Assembly: GCA_035380045.1 (NCBI GenBank)
Contig: DAOSWM010000059.1
Span: forward strand, 1 to 18,044
Source of the DNA: DAOSWM01 sp035380045
GTDB lineage: Bacteria; Bacteroidota; Bacteroidia; Bacteroidales; Tenuifilaceae
Direction of reading: 5' to 3'
Length of the DNA: 18,044 bases
The notes beneath the pieces are model-generated. The model worked only from the letters and a program-made list of their open reading frames with translations. It did not search any database and was not told where the DNA came from. The position numbers and the translations under genes were made by a program. Shown piece by piece: positions 1 through 8,787 of this stretch; position 1 is the first letter of the stretch; the number at the start of each line of letters is the position of its first letter.

Positions 1-2
1 AC

Positions 3-3000
3 AATAAAGTATTTACATTCAACCTAGATGTTGCTGCTGAAGCAACTTACACAGTTAATATTGCTGCCGGAGTGTGTGCCGATATGGCAGGAAATTCGAA
101 TGCAATGGCCACCGAATTTTCAATAGAATACGACAACAGCGAGCCAACGTTAAACCCGGTTACCATAACCTCAAACCAAACTCAAAATAATTTAGTACGA
201 GTTGGTAAAAAAGCAAACCTGAACTTTACTGCACTTGAGGAGATTGAGAATGTACAGGTTTCAATCCATGGAAATCCTGTAGTAGCAAATTCGGGCGATG
301 GTTTGGTTTGGGTTGCCACCTACACATTCACCGACGACGATGATCCTGAAGGAACAGTTACTTTTACCATTGATTTTGATGATTTAGCAGGAAACGCCGG
401 CGTTCAGGTTACCGAGCTGAATTTTGGTGGCACTAACCTAACGTTTGATAAAACTCCTCCCCAATTCTCTGATATTGTTGTATCAACCAGCAATACATCT
501 GGAACGTTCTCAAAAGTTGACGATATCATTACTATCACATTCACGTCAAGCGAATCGGTAAATACACCAACTGTAACTATAAATGGAGTAGGCGCAACCC
601 TTTCTGGTGGACCAACTACCTGGACTGCAACCCATACCCTGGGTGCAGCCGAAACCGAAAGGTTAATTCCTTATACTATTACTGCTACTGATATTGCTGG
701 AAACCAAAGCCTAATGGTTAGCGAAATATCTGGCATTTATTTCGACCGCACCCCGCCAGTAATTTCATCCGCAACAGTTCCTGCAGGTGAGTACAAGTTG
801 GGCGACTCGTTCGATGTTACCATAACTGCCAATGATGATATTTACGATGAGTACGCAGTTTCAGTAAACGGTAAGGGAGCGTTAACTTTTAACAACCAGA
901 ATAACAACCAGTACAAGGTAACCTACAATGTTGAGGCTGCCGACAATCAGCAGAATGCTGTAAACACTTTACCAGTTAGCCTTCAGCTGGAGGATTTTGC
1001 TGGAAACTTCAACAACCCGGCATTCACAACGGCAACCGTTGATGGGGGAACACTTACCATCGATACACAGCTTCCGGTAATAGGTAGTGTTACCAGCGAT
1101 GCTGAAGGAACCGATAATTTGCTGATTGATAGTACTATTTTATTTACTGTTACTTTGTCTTCTACCCCAGAGACTGGGTTGATTGTTAATCCTCAGGAAT
1201 ACAACGGTGTACCGTTGGTTTGGGCTCCAAACGGAACGGGCTCAATATATACCGCAACCTATAAAGTTGAACCAGGTCATACAGACTGTCCTGTTCCGGC
1301 GCAACTTGGCGATGTTACCTTAACCGATGGTGTAGGCAACGTTAGCGTTGCAGTTCCTTATAATTCTGTTAACAGGAGCATTTATGCAACTCGTCCGAGT
1401 GCAGAAATTTTGGGAACCACCACCAAATGTGACGATGGAACTACCGTTCCAATAACTTTCAACTTAACGGGCGCAACTCCGTTCCAGCTAACATATAACA
1501 ATGGAACTTCAACTGTTGGTCCAATTGAAGTTAATGATGTAACCTATGTTGTTAATGCAGAAAGCGGAACATTCACCTTGGTAAATCTTACCGATGTAAA
1601 TGGCAACTATACAACCACAGCAACTCAAAATGCTACAATAACTGTTAATCCTTTACCTCCATTAACATTTGATGTAACTTCATCTCCATTTAATAAGGAT
1701 CAGACGAAGGTTGATCTTTCCCTTTATGTTAGTGACTTGCCTGCTCATTTCAGCGGTTACGGTGTTGGAGCCGATGGCTGGTTCTACCCACAGATTATTG
1801 ATCCGAATGATTACGATTCTCCCATTCCAATAACATACACATATACCGATGGGAATGGTTGTACTAACTCCATTGATGATGATGTAGTTGTTACAAGCGG
1901 TGGTGCACGAATTGATGATCTTGAGTCGTCCTACTGTAATTATGCCGATCCTTTTACAATTACCGGTTTTAACCCGATTGGTACCACTGGATGGTTCGAA
2001 TTTGAATCGGAAAATACTCCAGGAAATTCACTTACCATTGACCCATCGAGCCTTATTGCAGGGAACCATACGGTTGTTTACAAGTACATCGATGGAACCA
2101 GCACATTCCAGGCACAAAAATCGTTTGCTGTTGACTCGGTGGGTGTTAACACGAATTTTATTACACTCCTAACAAAATATTGTGAGGATGCTGACGATGT
2201 CTCACTAACTGCAATAGATTATTATCCAAGTGGAGGAACCGGGCATTTTTCATTCTCGGGTCCATCCGAAGCATTTACTCCATCAGTAATAAACTCAAAC
2301 ATTGCTCTGTTTGAGCCGAGTAAAGCTCCAGTAAATCAAACCTACCAGGTAAGTTACTACTACACTTCACCTGCGGGTTGCGAATCGAACTTAATTCAGA
2401 AGTCGGTAACAATAAACCCAACTCCCGATGTTGACTTTATAATTAGGGATAACTACAATTTTGACGAGGGCGATGTTCAGCTGGAAGGCGATCCAACAGG
2501 GGGAACCTTCAGCAGCGGAACGGTTATTCACAACAATGGCATTCTGAAACCAAGCCTCTTTACCCCAGGTGATTTGTACATTAAGTATGCATATACAAAC
2601 CAAACCACTGGCTGCTCAAATAGCATCGAGAAACCAACGCGTATCATAAAAGCCGATGAGGTTATTTCTGGTCTTGAAGAGAAGTATTGCTACTCAACCG
2701 ATACCGTGCTGATGGAATGTACTCCAATTGTTGATGGAACCATTGTTGGAGAATTCTACAGCGATAGGCTTGGTTTGATTGAGTCGTACGAACCAAATAA
2801 GGCGAAATATCCAATTGCAGCAATTGGAAATGGAGAGGATGTAGTTCGTTACCGGTATTCTGTTGTTGGAACTCCATACGAAGTGTACACCGAAGTGCTG
2901 GTCGATTCAATTGGCGAGGTAACCATTCAGAATTTGCTTGAGGGTTACTGTGAGGATGCCGCTAAGATACAGATAAGTGGTTTTTCTTCACATGGTTCTG

Positions 3001-5909
3001 GAGGCGGTGCTTTCAGCTACTCAGGTACTTCAATAGCGTTTGAACCAGATGGGGATTTTGCAAACTTAAGACCAACTGAAGAAAATGTTGGAATTTATGA
3101 AGTAACATATGAGTATACTTCTGATTTATCTAATTGTAAAAGCGATACAACCGTTCAGGTTGAGATTTATCCACTTCCCGAGGTTTCCTTTGAACTTCCA
3201 ACATACTACAATATTGACGACCCCAATATTACTCTAGTTGGAGAACCAAGTGGGGGGATTTTCTCAACTGCTACGGGTGTTATTGCGAATGAGTTCCGAC
3301 CTGCTGATTTTGGTGTTGGCCCGGTTACAATTACTTACACCTACTCCGATGGGAATAGCTGTGAGAATAGTATCTCAAAAACGGTAACTATTATTGGCCC
3401 TTCGGCCACAATTACCGGTTTGCCTGCAACTATTTGTATTGATGGAGAATCAATTAACATTTCGGGTTCATCAACCAACGGATTACCCGGTTATTTTGAA
3501 GGGCCGGGGATTACCAACACCGAAGCCAATAAAGCAAACTTCAACCCAGCCGAAGCGGGAGAGGGAGAACACAATATTTTCTACAAATACACCAGCAGTG
3601 CAGATGGAACCACCCTGCTTTATATTTCCCAAATAATTGAGGTTATTGACTTGGGTGAAGTTTCAATTCTTGGTTTTAGGCCCAGCATGGAGTATTGTAA
3701 GGGAGAGGATGTTGTTTCTCTAACTGGAACACCTCAGCCAGGTACATTTAGCGGAAGTGGAATTGTTGGCAATGAATTTTATCCATCAGTTGCTAATGTT
3801 GGAACTAACGAAATAGTTTATACGCATACATTGAGCGGTTGTTCTATTTCGGGCAGCGTGCAGGTTACAATTAATCCACTGCCTGAAGTAAGCATTGACG
3901 TAGTCCAGGTTTGCTCAAATCTAAATGATGAGCCAATTGAATTTATTAACAACACAACATCAATTGATGAGGTGGTATCGTGGCACTGGAGTTTCGGTGC
4001 TGGCGAAGGAACTTCAGAGGAGTTTGAGCCAGATTACTTGTATAAAACTCCCGGTTCTAAACTGGTTTCTTTAGAAGCTGAAACAGTTAAAGGATGTAGT
4101 GCAACAGGAACAAAGGTGATAAACGTTGGAATTCTACCCGAAGCAAACTTCAGCTGGGTGAATGAGTGTATTAATGGAAGTGCAACCGAATTTACAAGTA
4201 CTTCAGATGGTGGCGTTAATATTGAACACCTTACCTGGTTTGTTGATGGAGTTGAACTGACCGAAGTGTCTGATAGTTTAGAGTTTGGTCATGAATTCCT
4301 TGAGGTTGGAGATTACACAGTAAAACTTCTGGTGGAATCGGAGGATGGTTGCAAGGATTCAATAGAAAAGGTTCTTCATATTCAACCTTTAATTGCAATT
4401 TCTGAGTTATCAAATCAAATTTACTTTGAAGATTTTGAGGATAATGAATCTTACTGGTCGGCTGGCCCCGTTGACGAAAATGAAGAAAACCAGCTGTATA
4501 GCTGGGCGTTTGGAACCCCAACCGGAAGTATTAATCAGCCTGAATTGGGCGCTAATACTTGGTTTATTGGGGTTAATGATGCAGACCAGTTTGCAGAACA
4601 TTCGCAGCTAATTAGCCCTTGCTACGATTTACGCTCACTCACAAAACCAATGATTAAGTTTAACCTTTGGTCGGCGAACGAGGTTGGCCGTAATGGAACT
4701 GTACTTCAGTATACAATTGATAACGGCTTAACTTGGAATATTATTGGTGATGTGAATACAGGAATCAACTGGTACAATTCAAATTCAATTAAGAGTCAGC
4801 CCGGTTACCAGCTCACAGGTTGGAGTATCAATACAAATGATTGGGTAAGTGCACGCCATAGCCTCGATATGGTGAGAGAAGCCGAAAATGTTAGGTTTAG
4901 AATTGCATTTGCTGCCGATGGTAACTCTACTGTTGACTTCTACGGATTTGGAATTGATGATATTTGGATTGGAAACCGTGAGCAGAAATTGTTGCTTGAG
5001 TACTTTACGAATGCAACAACATCAGCTACTGTTTCTGCAAATTCAACCATGAGAAGTATTGAAACAAGTAACTACCGCGATATTGCGGCAATCCATTACC
5101 ATACTTCAAGCCCTGTGGGCGATCCGTTCTATAGTTTTTATCCGGCAGGTCCGTCATCAAGAGAACTTTTCTACGGAGTTTCTCAAATTCCTTACGCGCT
5201 GGTTAATGGCGATACTGAAAATTCTTTTGCTTCGGCCAACCTTTCGTCAATTCAACCTATGTTAAATATTGAAATGCTCAAGGATCCAAGGATGAAGATT
5301 GAGGTGGAAGGTAGCGTTGGAACATCAGTTAATTTGCAGGCAACAATAACCATGCTCGACGATTTTGCCGATGAGGATTTGGTTCTTTACTGTGCCATCG
5401 TTCAGAAAATTGCGGATGTTGCTACGCCTCTTAACGGTCAAGATGAATTCTACAGCGTGCTTCGTGGTTTTGTTCCCGATCCAGGAGGAACTTTGCTAAA
5501 GCAAAATTGGGAATCGGGCGAGTCCGAAATATTTACAATGAGCACAACTATTCCGGAGGGAATTCCAACCGAAATGTTAAGGGCAATGGTTTTTGTTCAG
5601 AATATTGAGGATGGCAAAATTTACCAAACCGAAATTTTCGATGCATCGCCATCCACATCAACCAATCCAAATGCTGAAAATTTTGCGGTTTCGGTTTACC
5701 CCAATCCAGCACGTAGTTTGGTTCGTTTTTCTGCTCCGCAGATTATTGAACAGGCAACTCTGGTTGATATCTCAGGACGAATTCTCGATGTTCTTGAGCC
5801 AAATAGTGACAGGTTTGAAATTCCGGTTGATAGGCTGGTGAACGGAATTTACTTTGTTCGCGTTAAAGCAAAAACCGGGCAGGCTGTTGTGAAGTTTATT
5901 AAAGAGTAA
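3..5909 (+). CDS. Giant secreted Ig/PKD multidomain protein with T9SS sorting domain (5' end missing)
   Basis: Partial: the reading frame is open from base 3, so the true start and signal peptide lie upstream; a GTG at 72 is not a credible start. About 1968 residues are visible. In order: an Ig-like array (3 to about 1400) with five Asp-x-x-Gly-Asn motifs (DMAGN, DLAGN, DIAGN, DFAGN, DGVGN); one more beta domain to about 1649; nine cysteine-containing domains (1650-3875) arranged as three A-B-C triplets; two PKD-like domains (3876-4137, about 4138-4390); a jelly-roll/MAM-like domain (about 4420-4980); an Omp28/thioredoxin-like domain (about 4985-5640) lacking its cysteine pair; and a C-terminal type A T9SS sorting domain (about 5683-5909) with VYPNP and GIYFVRV motifs. 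From family knowledge, such proteins cross the outer membrane by T9SS and are attached or released at the surface. An adhesin or matrix role is inference. Confidence 0.93.
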   Translation, partial: NKVFTFNLDVAAEATYTVNIAAGVCADMAGNSNAMATEFSIEYDNSEPTLNPVTITSNQTQNNLVRVGKKANLNFTALEEIENVQVSIHGNPVVANSGDGLVWVATYTFTDDDDPEGTVTFTIDFDDLAGNAGVQVTELNFGGTNLTFDKTPPQFSDIVVSTSNTSGTFSKVDDIITITFTSSESVNTPTVTINGVGATLSGGPTTWTATHTLGAAETERLIPYTITATDIAGNQSLMVSEISGIYFDRTPPVISSATVPAGEYKLGDSFDVTITANDDIYDEYAVSVNGKGALTFNNQNNNQYKVTYNVEAADNQQNAVNTLPVSLQLEDFAGNFNNPAFTTATVDGGTLTIDTQLPVIGSVTSDAEGTDNLLIDSTILFTVTLSSTPETGLIVNPQEYNGVPLVWAPNGTGSIYTATYKVEPGHTDCPVPAQLGDVTLTDGVGNVSVAVPYNSVNRSIYATRPSAEILGTTTKCDDGTTVPITFNLTGATPFQLTYNNGTSTVGPIEVNDVTYVVNAESGTFTLVNLTDVNGNYTTTATQNATITVNPLPPLTFDVTSSPFNKDQTKVDLSLYVSDLPAHFSGYGVGADGWFYPQIIDPNDYDSPIPITYTYTDGNGCTNSIDDDVVVTSGGARIDDLESSYCNYADPFTITGFNPIGTTGWFEFESENTPGNSLTIDPSSLIAGNHTVVYKYIDGTSTFQAQKSFAVDSVGVNTNFITLLTKYCEDADDVSLTAIDYYPSGGTGHFSFSGPSEAFTPSVINSNIALFEPSKAPVNQTYQVSYYYTSPAGCESNLIQKSVTINPTPDVDFIIRDNYNFDEGDVQLEGDPTGGTFSSGTVIHNNGILKPSLFTPGDLYIKYAYTNQTTGCSNSIEKPTRIIKADEVISGLEEKYCYSTDTVLMECTPIVDGTIVGEFYSDRLGLIESYEPNKAKYPIAAIGNGEDVVRYRYSVVGTPYEVYTEVLVDSIGEVTIQNLLEGYCEDAAKIQISGFSSHGSGGGAFSYSGTSIAFEPDGDFANLRPTEENVGIYEVTYEYTSDLSNCKSDTTVQVEIYPLPEVSFELPTYYNIDDPNITLVGEPSGGIFSTATGVIANEFRPADFGVGPVTITYTYSDGNSCENSISKTVTIIGPSATITGLPATICIDGESINISGSSTNGLPGYFEGPGITNTEANKANFNPAEAGEGEHNIFYKYTSSADGTTLLYISQIIEVIDLGEVSILGFRPSMEYCKGEDVVSLTGTPQPGTFSGSGIVGNEFYPSVANVGTNEIVYTHTLSGCSISGSVQVTINPLPEVSIDVVQVCSNLNDEPIEFINNTTSIDEVVSWHWSFGAGEGTSEEFEPDYLYKTPGSKLVSLEAETVKGCSATGTKVINVGILPEANFSWVNECINGSATEFTSTSDGGVNIEHLTWFVDGVELTEVSDSLEFGHEFLEVGDYTVKLLVESEDGCKDSIEKVLHIQPLIAISELSNQIYFEDFEDNESYWSAGPVDENEENQLYSWAFGTPTGSINQPELGANTWFIGVNDADQFAEHSQLISPCYDLRSLTKPMIKFNLWSANEVGRNGTVLQYTIDNGLTWNIIGDVNTGINWYNSNSIKSQPGYQLTGWSINTNDWVSARHSLDMVREAENVRFRIAFAADGNSTVDFYGFGIDDIWIGNREQKLLLEYFTNATTSATVSANSTMRSIETSNYRDIAAIHYHTSSPVGDPFYSFYPAGPSSRELFYGVSQIPYALVNGDTENSFASANLSSIQPMLNIEMLKDPRMKIEVEGSVGTSVNLQATITMLDDFADEDLVLYCAIVQKIADVATPLNGQDEFYSVLRGFVPDPGGTLLKQNWESGESEIFTMSTTIPEGIPTEMLRAMVFVQNIEDGKIYQTEIFDASPSTSTNPNAENFAVSVYPNPARSLVRFSAPQIIEQATLVDISGRILDVLEPNSDRFEIPVDRLVNGIYFVRVKAKTGQAVVKFIKE
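1650..3875 (+). repeat. Three-fold A-B-C domain super-repeat inside the giant surface protein
   Basis: Protein-level repeat, read from the translation. Unit A (starts 1650, 2418, 3171) usually has a P-x-P-x-V-x-F type opening, a GG-T/I-FS core in copies 2 and 3, and a YTY(S/T)DGN-x-C-x-NSI type end. Unit B (1899, 2652, 3396) opens with an I-x-G/D-L stretch followed by a cysteine. Unit C (2139, 2910, 3648) opens with G-(E/V)-V/N, then YC-x-(E/G)-(D/E)-x-x, and ends with a cysteine near the last strand. Period is 768, 753 and 705 bases, shortening towards the PKD domains. Divergence is high, so the duplication is old or the units are under diversifying selection. Boundaries are approximate to a few codons. 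Confidence 0.72.
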
Positions 5910-5929
5910 AGAATTTAGGAAATTGTATA

Positions 5930-5962
5930 AAAAAAGCCCCGAAAAAAATCAGGGGCTTTTTT
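5930..5962. terminator. Bidirectional hairpin terminator between convergent genes
   Basis: A perfect 11-base inverted repeat, AAAAAAGCCCC (5930-5940) and GGGGCTTTTTT (5952-5962), encloses an 11-base A-rich loop. It lies 20 bases after the stop of the giant surface protein and 17 bases before the stop of the convergent dehydrogenase gene. The A run on one side and the T run on the other make it a Rho-independent terminator usable from both directions. Confidence 0.92.
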
Positions 5963-5979
5963 ATTCTCTGGAATGTGTA

Positions 5980-7086
5980 TTAATCTTCAAAATGGTGTAA
6001 GAACTCTTTTAACTCGTATTTATCACACATTCCCCTGAATTCCTGAAGCAAACCTTCGTTAAACGGAACTCCCTTATCTTTTCTAAACATCCAGGTATCG
6101 TACTCTTTTTCACCTGCGGTGTAAATACGATCCTGCCCCGGCATCTTTTCAGATGCTCTCAATTCACGAAGAATATTTCCGGCAGTTTTCTTGAAATCAT
6201 CCGGTTCAGTGAATGCGTTGATATCAATTACAATAAAGAAGTGGCCTAGCGGGTAGGGAATTTTTTTACCATTTTCAAATCCGAGAAGCATTTTCATATA
6301 CGAACCCTGCTGCAGGGCAGCAGAAAGAATTTCCACAACTGTTGCGTAACCGTATCCCTTGTATCCGCCGGTATCCTCGCCAACTCCACCAAGAGGGCAG
6401 AACGCAGCGCGTCCGGCAATTAAATCTTCAAGAACCTCCTTCGAATCGGTTTTGCTCTCACCGTTCTTGTCAATTACCAATCCTTTCGGAAGGTTTTTCC
6501 CCTCACGGGCGTAAAGTTCAACTTTGCCACGTTGCGTAATTGAGGTGGCGCAATCGAGCAGGAATGGGAACGGATCGTCGGTTGGCATTCCAAAAGTAAG
6601 CGGATTGGTTCCCAGCATATTTTCAACCCCAAAAGTAGGAGCGATGGATGGACGGGCATTGGTTCCGGTAATTCCAATCATGTTTTCCTTTACGGCCATT
6701 AGCGGGTAGTAGCCGGCAAAGCCGTAGTGCGTTGAGTTGCGAACGGCAACCATGCCCATGCCAAACTTTTTGGCCTTCTCAATGGCCATTTTCATAGCGT
6801 TGTACGAAATTACGTGTCCCATACCGTTATGCCCGTCAATAACTGCGGTTGTGGGCGTTTCTTTTACAATTTCGTAGTTTGTAACCGGATTCAGAATGCC
6901 ATCCTTAATCCTGTCGAGGTAAATGGGTTTTAGCCTGTTTACGCCGTGTGAGTCGAACCCCAGCTTATCGGCTTGCAGTAGCACATCGCCCACAATTTTT
7001 GCATCCTCCCTTGGGATGCCGGCCTTTACCATTACTTCAATGTTGAATTTTTCAATTACTTCAAACGGAATGTATTTTGTTGCCAT
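5980..7086 (-). CDS. Type-2 malate/L-lactate dehydrogenase family oxidoreductase (Ldh_2)
   Basis: 368 residues, the usual length for this NAD(P)H-dependent family (malate, L-lactate, ureidoglycolate or sulfolactate dehydrogenases), which interconverts 2-hydroxy acids and 2-oxo acids in the cytoplasm and is unrelated to the classical Rossmann MDH/LDH. Visible family marks: DSHGVNRL (residues 45-52), a NSTHYGFAGYY segment with the likely catalytic His120, the LGTNPLTFGMP loop, and a GKVELYAREGKNLPKG segment. The ATG at 7086 is chosen although the frame opens 16 codons further up. A TATCTTTG promoter motif lies at 7110-7103, inside that extension, and homology starts at MATKYIPFE. The gene is alone in its transcription unit and convergent with the giant surface protein. 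The exact substrate cannot be told from the sequence. Confidence 0.92.
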   Translation of the reverse strand: MATKYIPFEVIEKFNIEVMVKAGIPREDAKIVGDVLLQADKLGFDSHGVNRLKPIYLDRIKDGILNPVTNYEIVKETPTTAVIDGHNGMGHVISYNAMKMAIEKAKKFGMGMVAVRNSTHYGFAGYYPLMAVKENMIGITGTNARPSIAPTFGVENMLGTNPLTFGMPTDDPFPFLLDCATSITQRGKVELYAREGKNLPKGLVIDKNGESKTDSKEVLEDLIAGRAAFCPLGGVGEDTGGYKGYGYATVVEILSAALQQGSYMKMLLGFENGKKIPYPLGHFFIVIDINAFTEPDDFKKTAGNILRELRASEKMPGQDRIYTAGEKEYDTWMFRKDKGVPFNEGLLQEFRGMCDKYELKEFLHHFED

Positions 7087-7102
7087 AGCTTTATGTTTTT
7101 TG

Positions 7103-7110
7103 CAAAGATA
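7103..7110 (-). promoter_or_regulatory. Bacteroidota -7 element for the Ldh_2 gene
   Basis: TATCTTTG on the minus strand matches TAnnTTTG exactly and ends 16 bases before the chosen ATG (7086), giving a leader of roughly ten bases. No exact TTTG -33 box is present at 19-21 bases upstream; TGTT is found at a 19-base spacing. It supports the shorter protein start. Confidence 0.6.
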
Positions 7111-7329
7111 CCAATTTAGTTTGGTGTAGAACACTTTTTAATAATCCCATAATTCATAATCCTTTTAAGTTAAATTATTAGTGCAAAGATTGTTCTAAAG
7201 GTAAATTTTGTATATTTATTGTTGTAAGAATTTAAAGTTCAAATTGTTTTATTTTCATCGAGCCTTTCTGTTTAAGTCCTGTATTCAAGGCATTTTTGTT
7301 GCCAAGTTTAATAATCTATTCAAAAAGAA

Positions 7330-8787
7330 ATGATTAAACAGTACGACGAAATAGTTGACGTTAAGAATCATATTTTTAATGTTACTCTGCTGGTTGGAAC
7401 AATACTGGGAACAGTTACCTTCATGCTAAGTTTACGGAATTTCTATGAGTCGGAAGTTCGTATCAACTATCTGCTGAACTTTTTTACCATCTTAACATTT
7501 CTGATTGTTTACCTGTTTCGTCAGAAACTATCACAAAATTTTAAATCGTTTGTAGTTATTCTGGGTGTTTTTGTTCTTAGCTTCATCGATATTTACAAGC
7601 TTGGCACATACTCAACAGCCAAAGCTCTTTTGGTGTTAATCCCATTCTTCTCTCTTATTGCCTTTAAATTTAATCGTATTGTTTTCTACTCTGTTCTTGC
7701 TATTCTGGTTTACGTTTTCTTTGCGTACCAGTTTGTTTCACAGTCGTTCAGCCTAACGGTTGACCTGAATGAGAGAAATCTGCATATTAGTTCCTGGTTG
7801 GTAAATTTATCGATACTTGTAATTATTGCATATGCTGTATTGATTATTGTCGACAGGTTCAACAAAACTTTCTATAAGCTAATTGATAACCTTGAGGAGC
7901 AGAATGTTGAACTTCAGGCGCATCGTGAAAACTTGGAGGGTTTGGTTGCTGAACGGTCAGCCGACCTTGAGGCAGCAAACGAGGAGCTAATAGCTACAAA
8001 TGAGGAGCTCCATCAAAGTAACTCCATAATTGAAACACAAAATCAGGAGCTAAAATCAACCCTCGAACACTTAAAGGATACTCAGTTGAAGCTGGTGCAA
8101 TCGGAAAAGATGGCCTCGCTTGGAGTACTATCAGCGGGCGTTGCCCACGAAATAAACAACCCCTTAAACTTTATTATGGGCGGTTACAGCGGCATTGAGA
8201 AGTGCGTTACCAATCCCAGTGAGTGTAATAAAGACGATATGCTGTTGTACTTAAATATTATTAAAACCGGGGTTGAACGGGCTAGCGACATTGTTAAAGC
8301 GTTGAACCTTTTTAGCCGCAGTAACGATTCGTACAATGAGGAATGCGATGTTCACTCCATTATTGATAACAGCCTAATAATTCTGAGTAACCAGTACAAA
8401 AACCGAATTGAAATAGTTAAGGAGTTTGACTCCGGTAGCGTAGTTGCTAAAGGTAATGTGAGCAAGCTGCTTCAGGTTTTTTTGAACCTGCTTACCAACT
8501 CCATTCATGCAATTGAGGATGAAGGGAAGATTACTATTAAAACGAGGCGGAACAAGGAGCATGTTACGGTTGAAATTACCGATTCGGGTTGTGGAATTAG
8601 CAAGGAGAATCTTCCTAAAATAACCGACCCGTTTTTTACTACTAAGGATCCGGGAAAGGGCACAGGATTGGGCTTATCCATAGCCTACAAAATAATTCAG
8701 GAGCACAAGGGAACTTTGAATATTGATTCTGTTGAGGAGAAGGGAACAGTGGTTATGATTGATTTGCCCCTAAAGAGTAGTAATTAG
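7330..8787 (+). CDS. Six-TM sensor histidine kinase, orphan
   Basis: 485 residues. Six hydrophobic segments (about 16-34, 47-64, 72-89, 98-112, 116-133, 154-174) form a membrane sensor with little periplasmic domain. A long coiled-coil linker rich in Glu/Gln/Asn (about 185-258) follows, then a HisKA domain with phospho-acceptor His273 (VAHEINNPLN) and a HATPase domain: N box NLLTNS (Asn386/Asn390), G1 DSGCGI from Asp418, F box PFFTTKD, and G2 GKGTGLGLS from Gly442. The core resembles the NtrB/ATPase subclass with the HEINNPL H box. No receiver domain is fused and no response regulator gene is adjacent, so the partner is elsewhere. The 243-base upstream gap has no clear TAnnTTTG; TATATTTA at 7211-7218 is only a weak candidate. 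The stop codon overlaps the convergent dehydratase stop by four bases. Confidence 0.94.
   Translation: MIKQYDEIVDVKNHIFNVTLLVGTILGTVTFMLSLRNFYESEVRINYLLNFFTILTFLIVYLFRQKLSQNFKSFVVILGVFVLSFIDIYKLGTYSTAKALLVLIPFFSLIAFKFNRIVFYSVLAILVYVFFAYQFVSQSFSLTVDLNERNLHISSWLVNLSILVIIAYAVLIIVDRFNKTFYKLIDNLEEQNVELQAHRENLEGLVAERSADLEAANEELIATNEELHQSNSIIETQNQELKSTLEHLKDTQLKLVQSEKMASLGVLSAGVAHEINNPLNFIMGGYSGIEKCVTNPSECNKDDMLLYLNIIKTGVERASDIVKALNLFSRSNDSYNEECDVHSIIDNSLIILSNQYKNRIEIVKEFDSGSVVAKGNVSKLLQVFLNLLTNSIHAIEDEGKITIKTRRNKEHVTVEITDSGCGISKENLPKITDPFFTTKDPGKGTGLGLSIAYKIIQEHKGTLNIDSVEEKGTVVMIDLPLKSSN

Noticed and set aside
72..74. GTG at 72 as the start of the giant protein
   Set aside because: The frame is open to the window edge and the upstream residues complete an Ig-like domain.
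7087..7134. 16-residue N-terminal extension of the Ldh_2 protein
   Set aside because: It covers the TATCTTTG promoter motif and lies outside the family's usual start.
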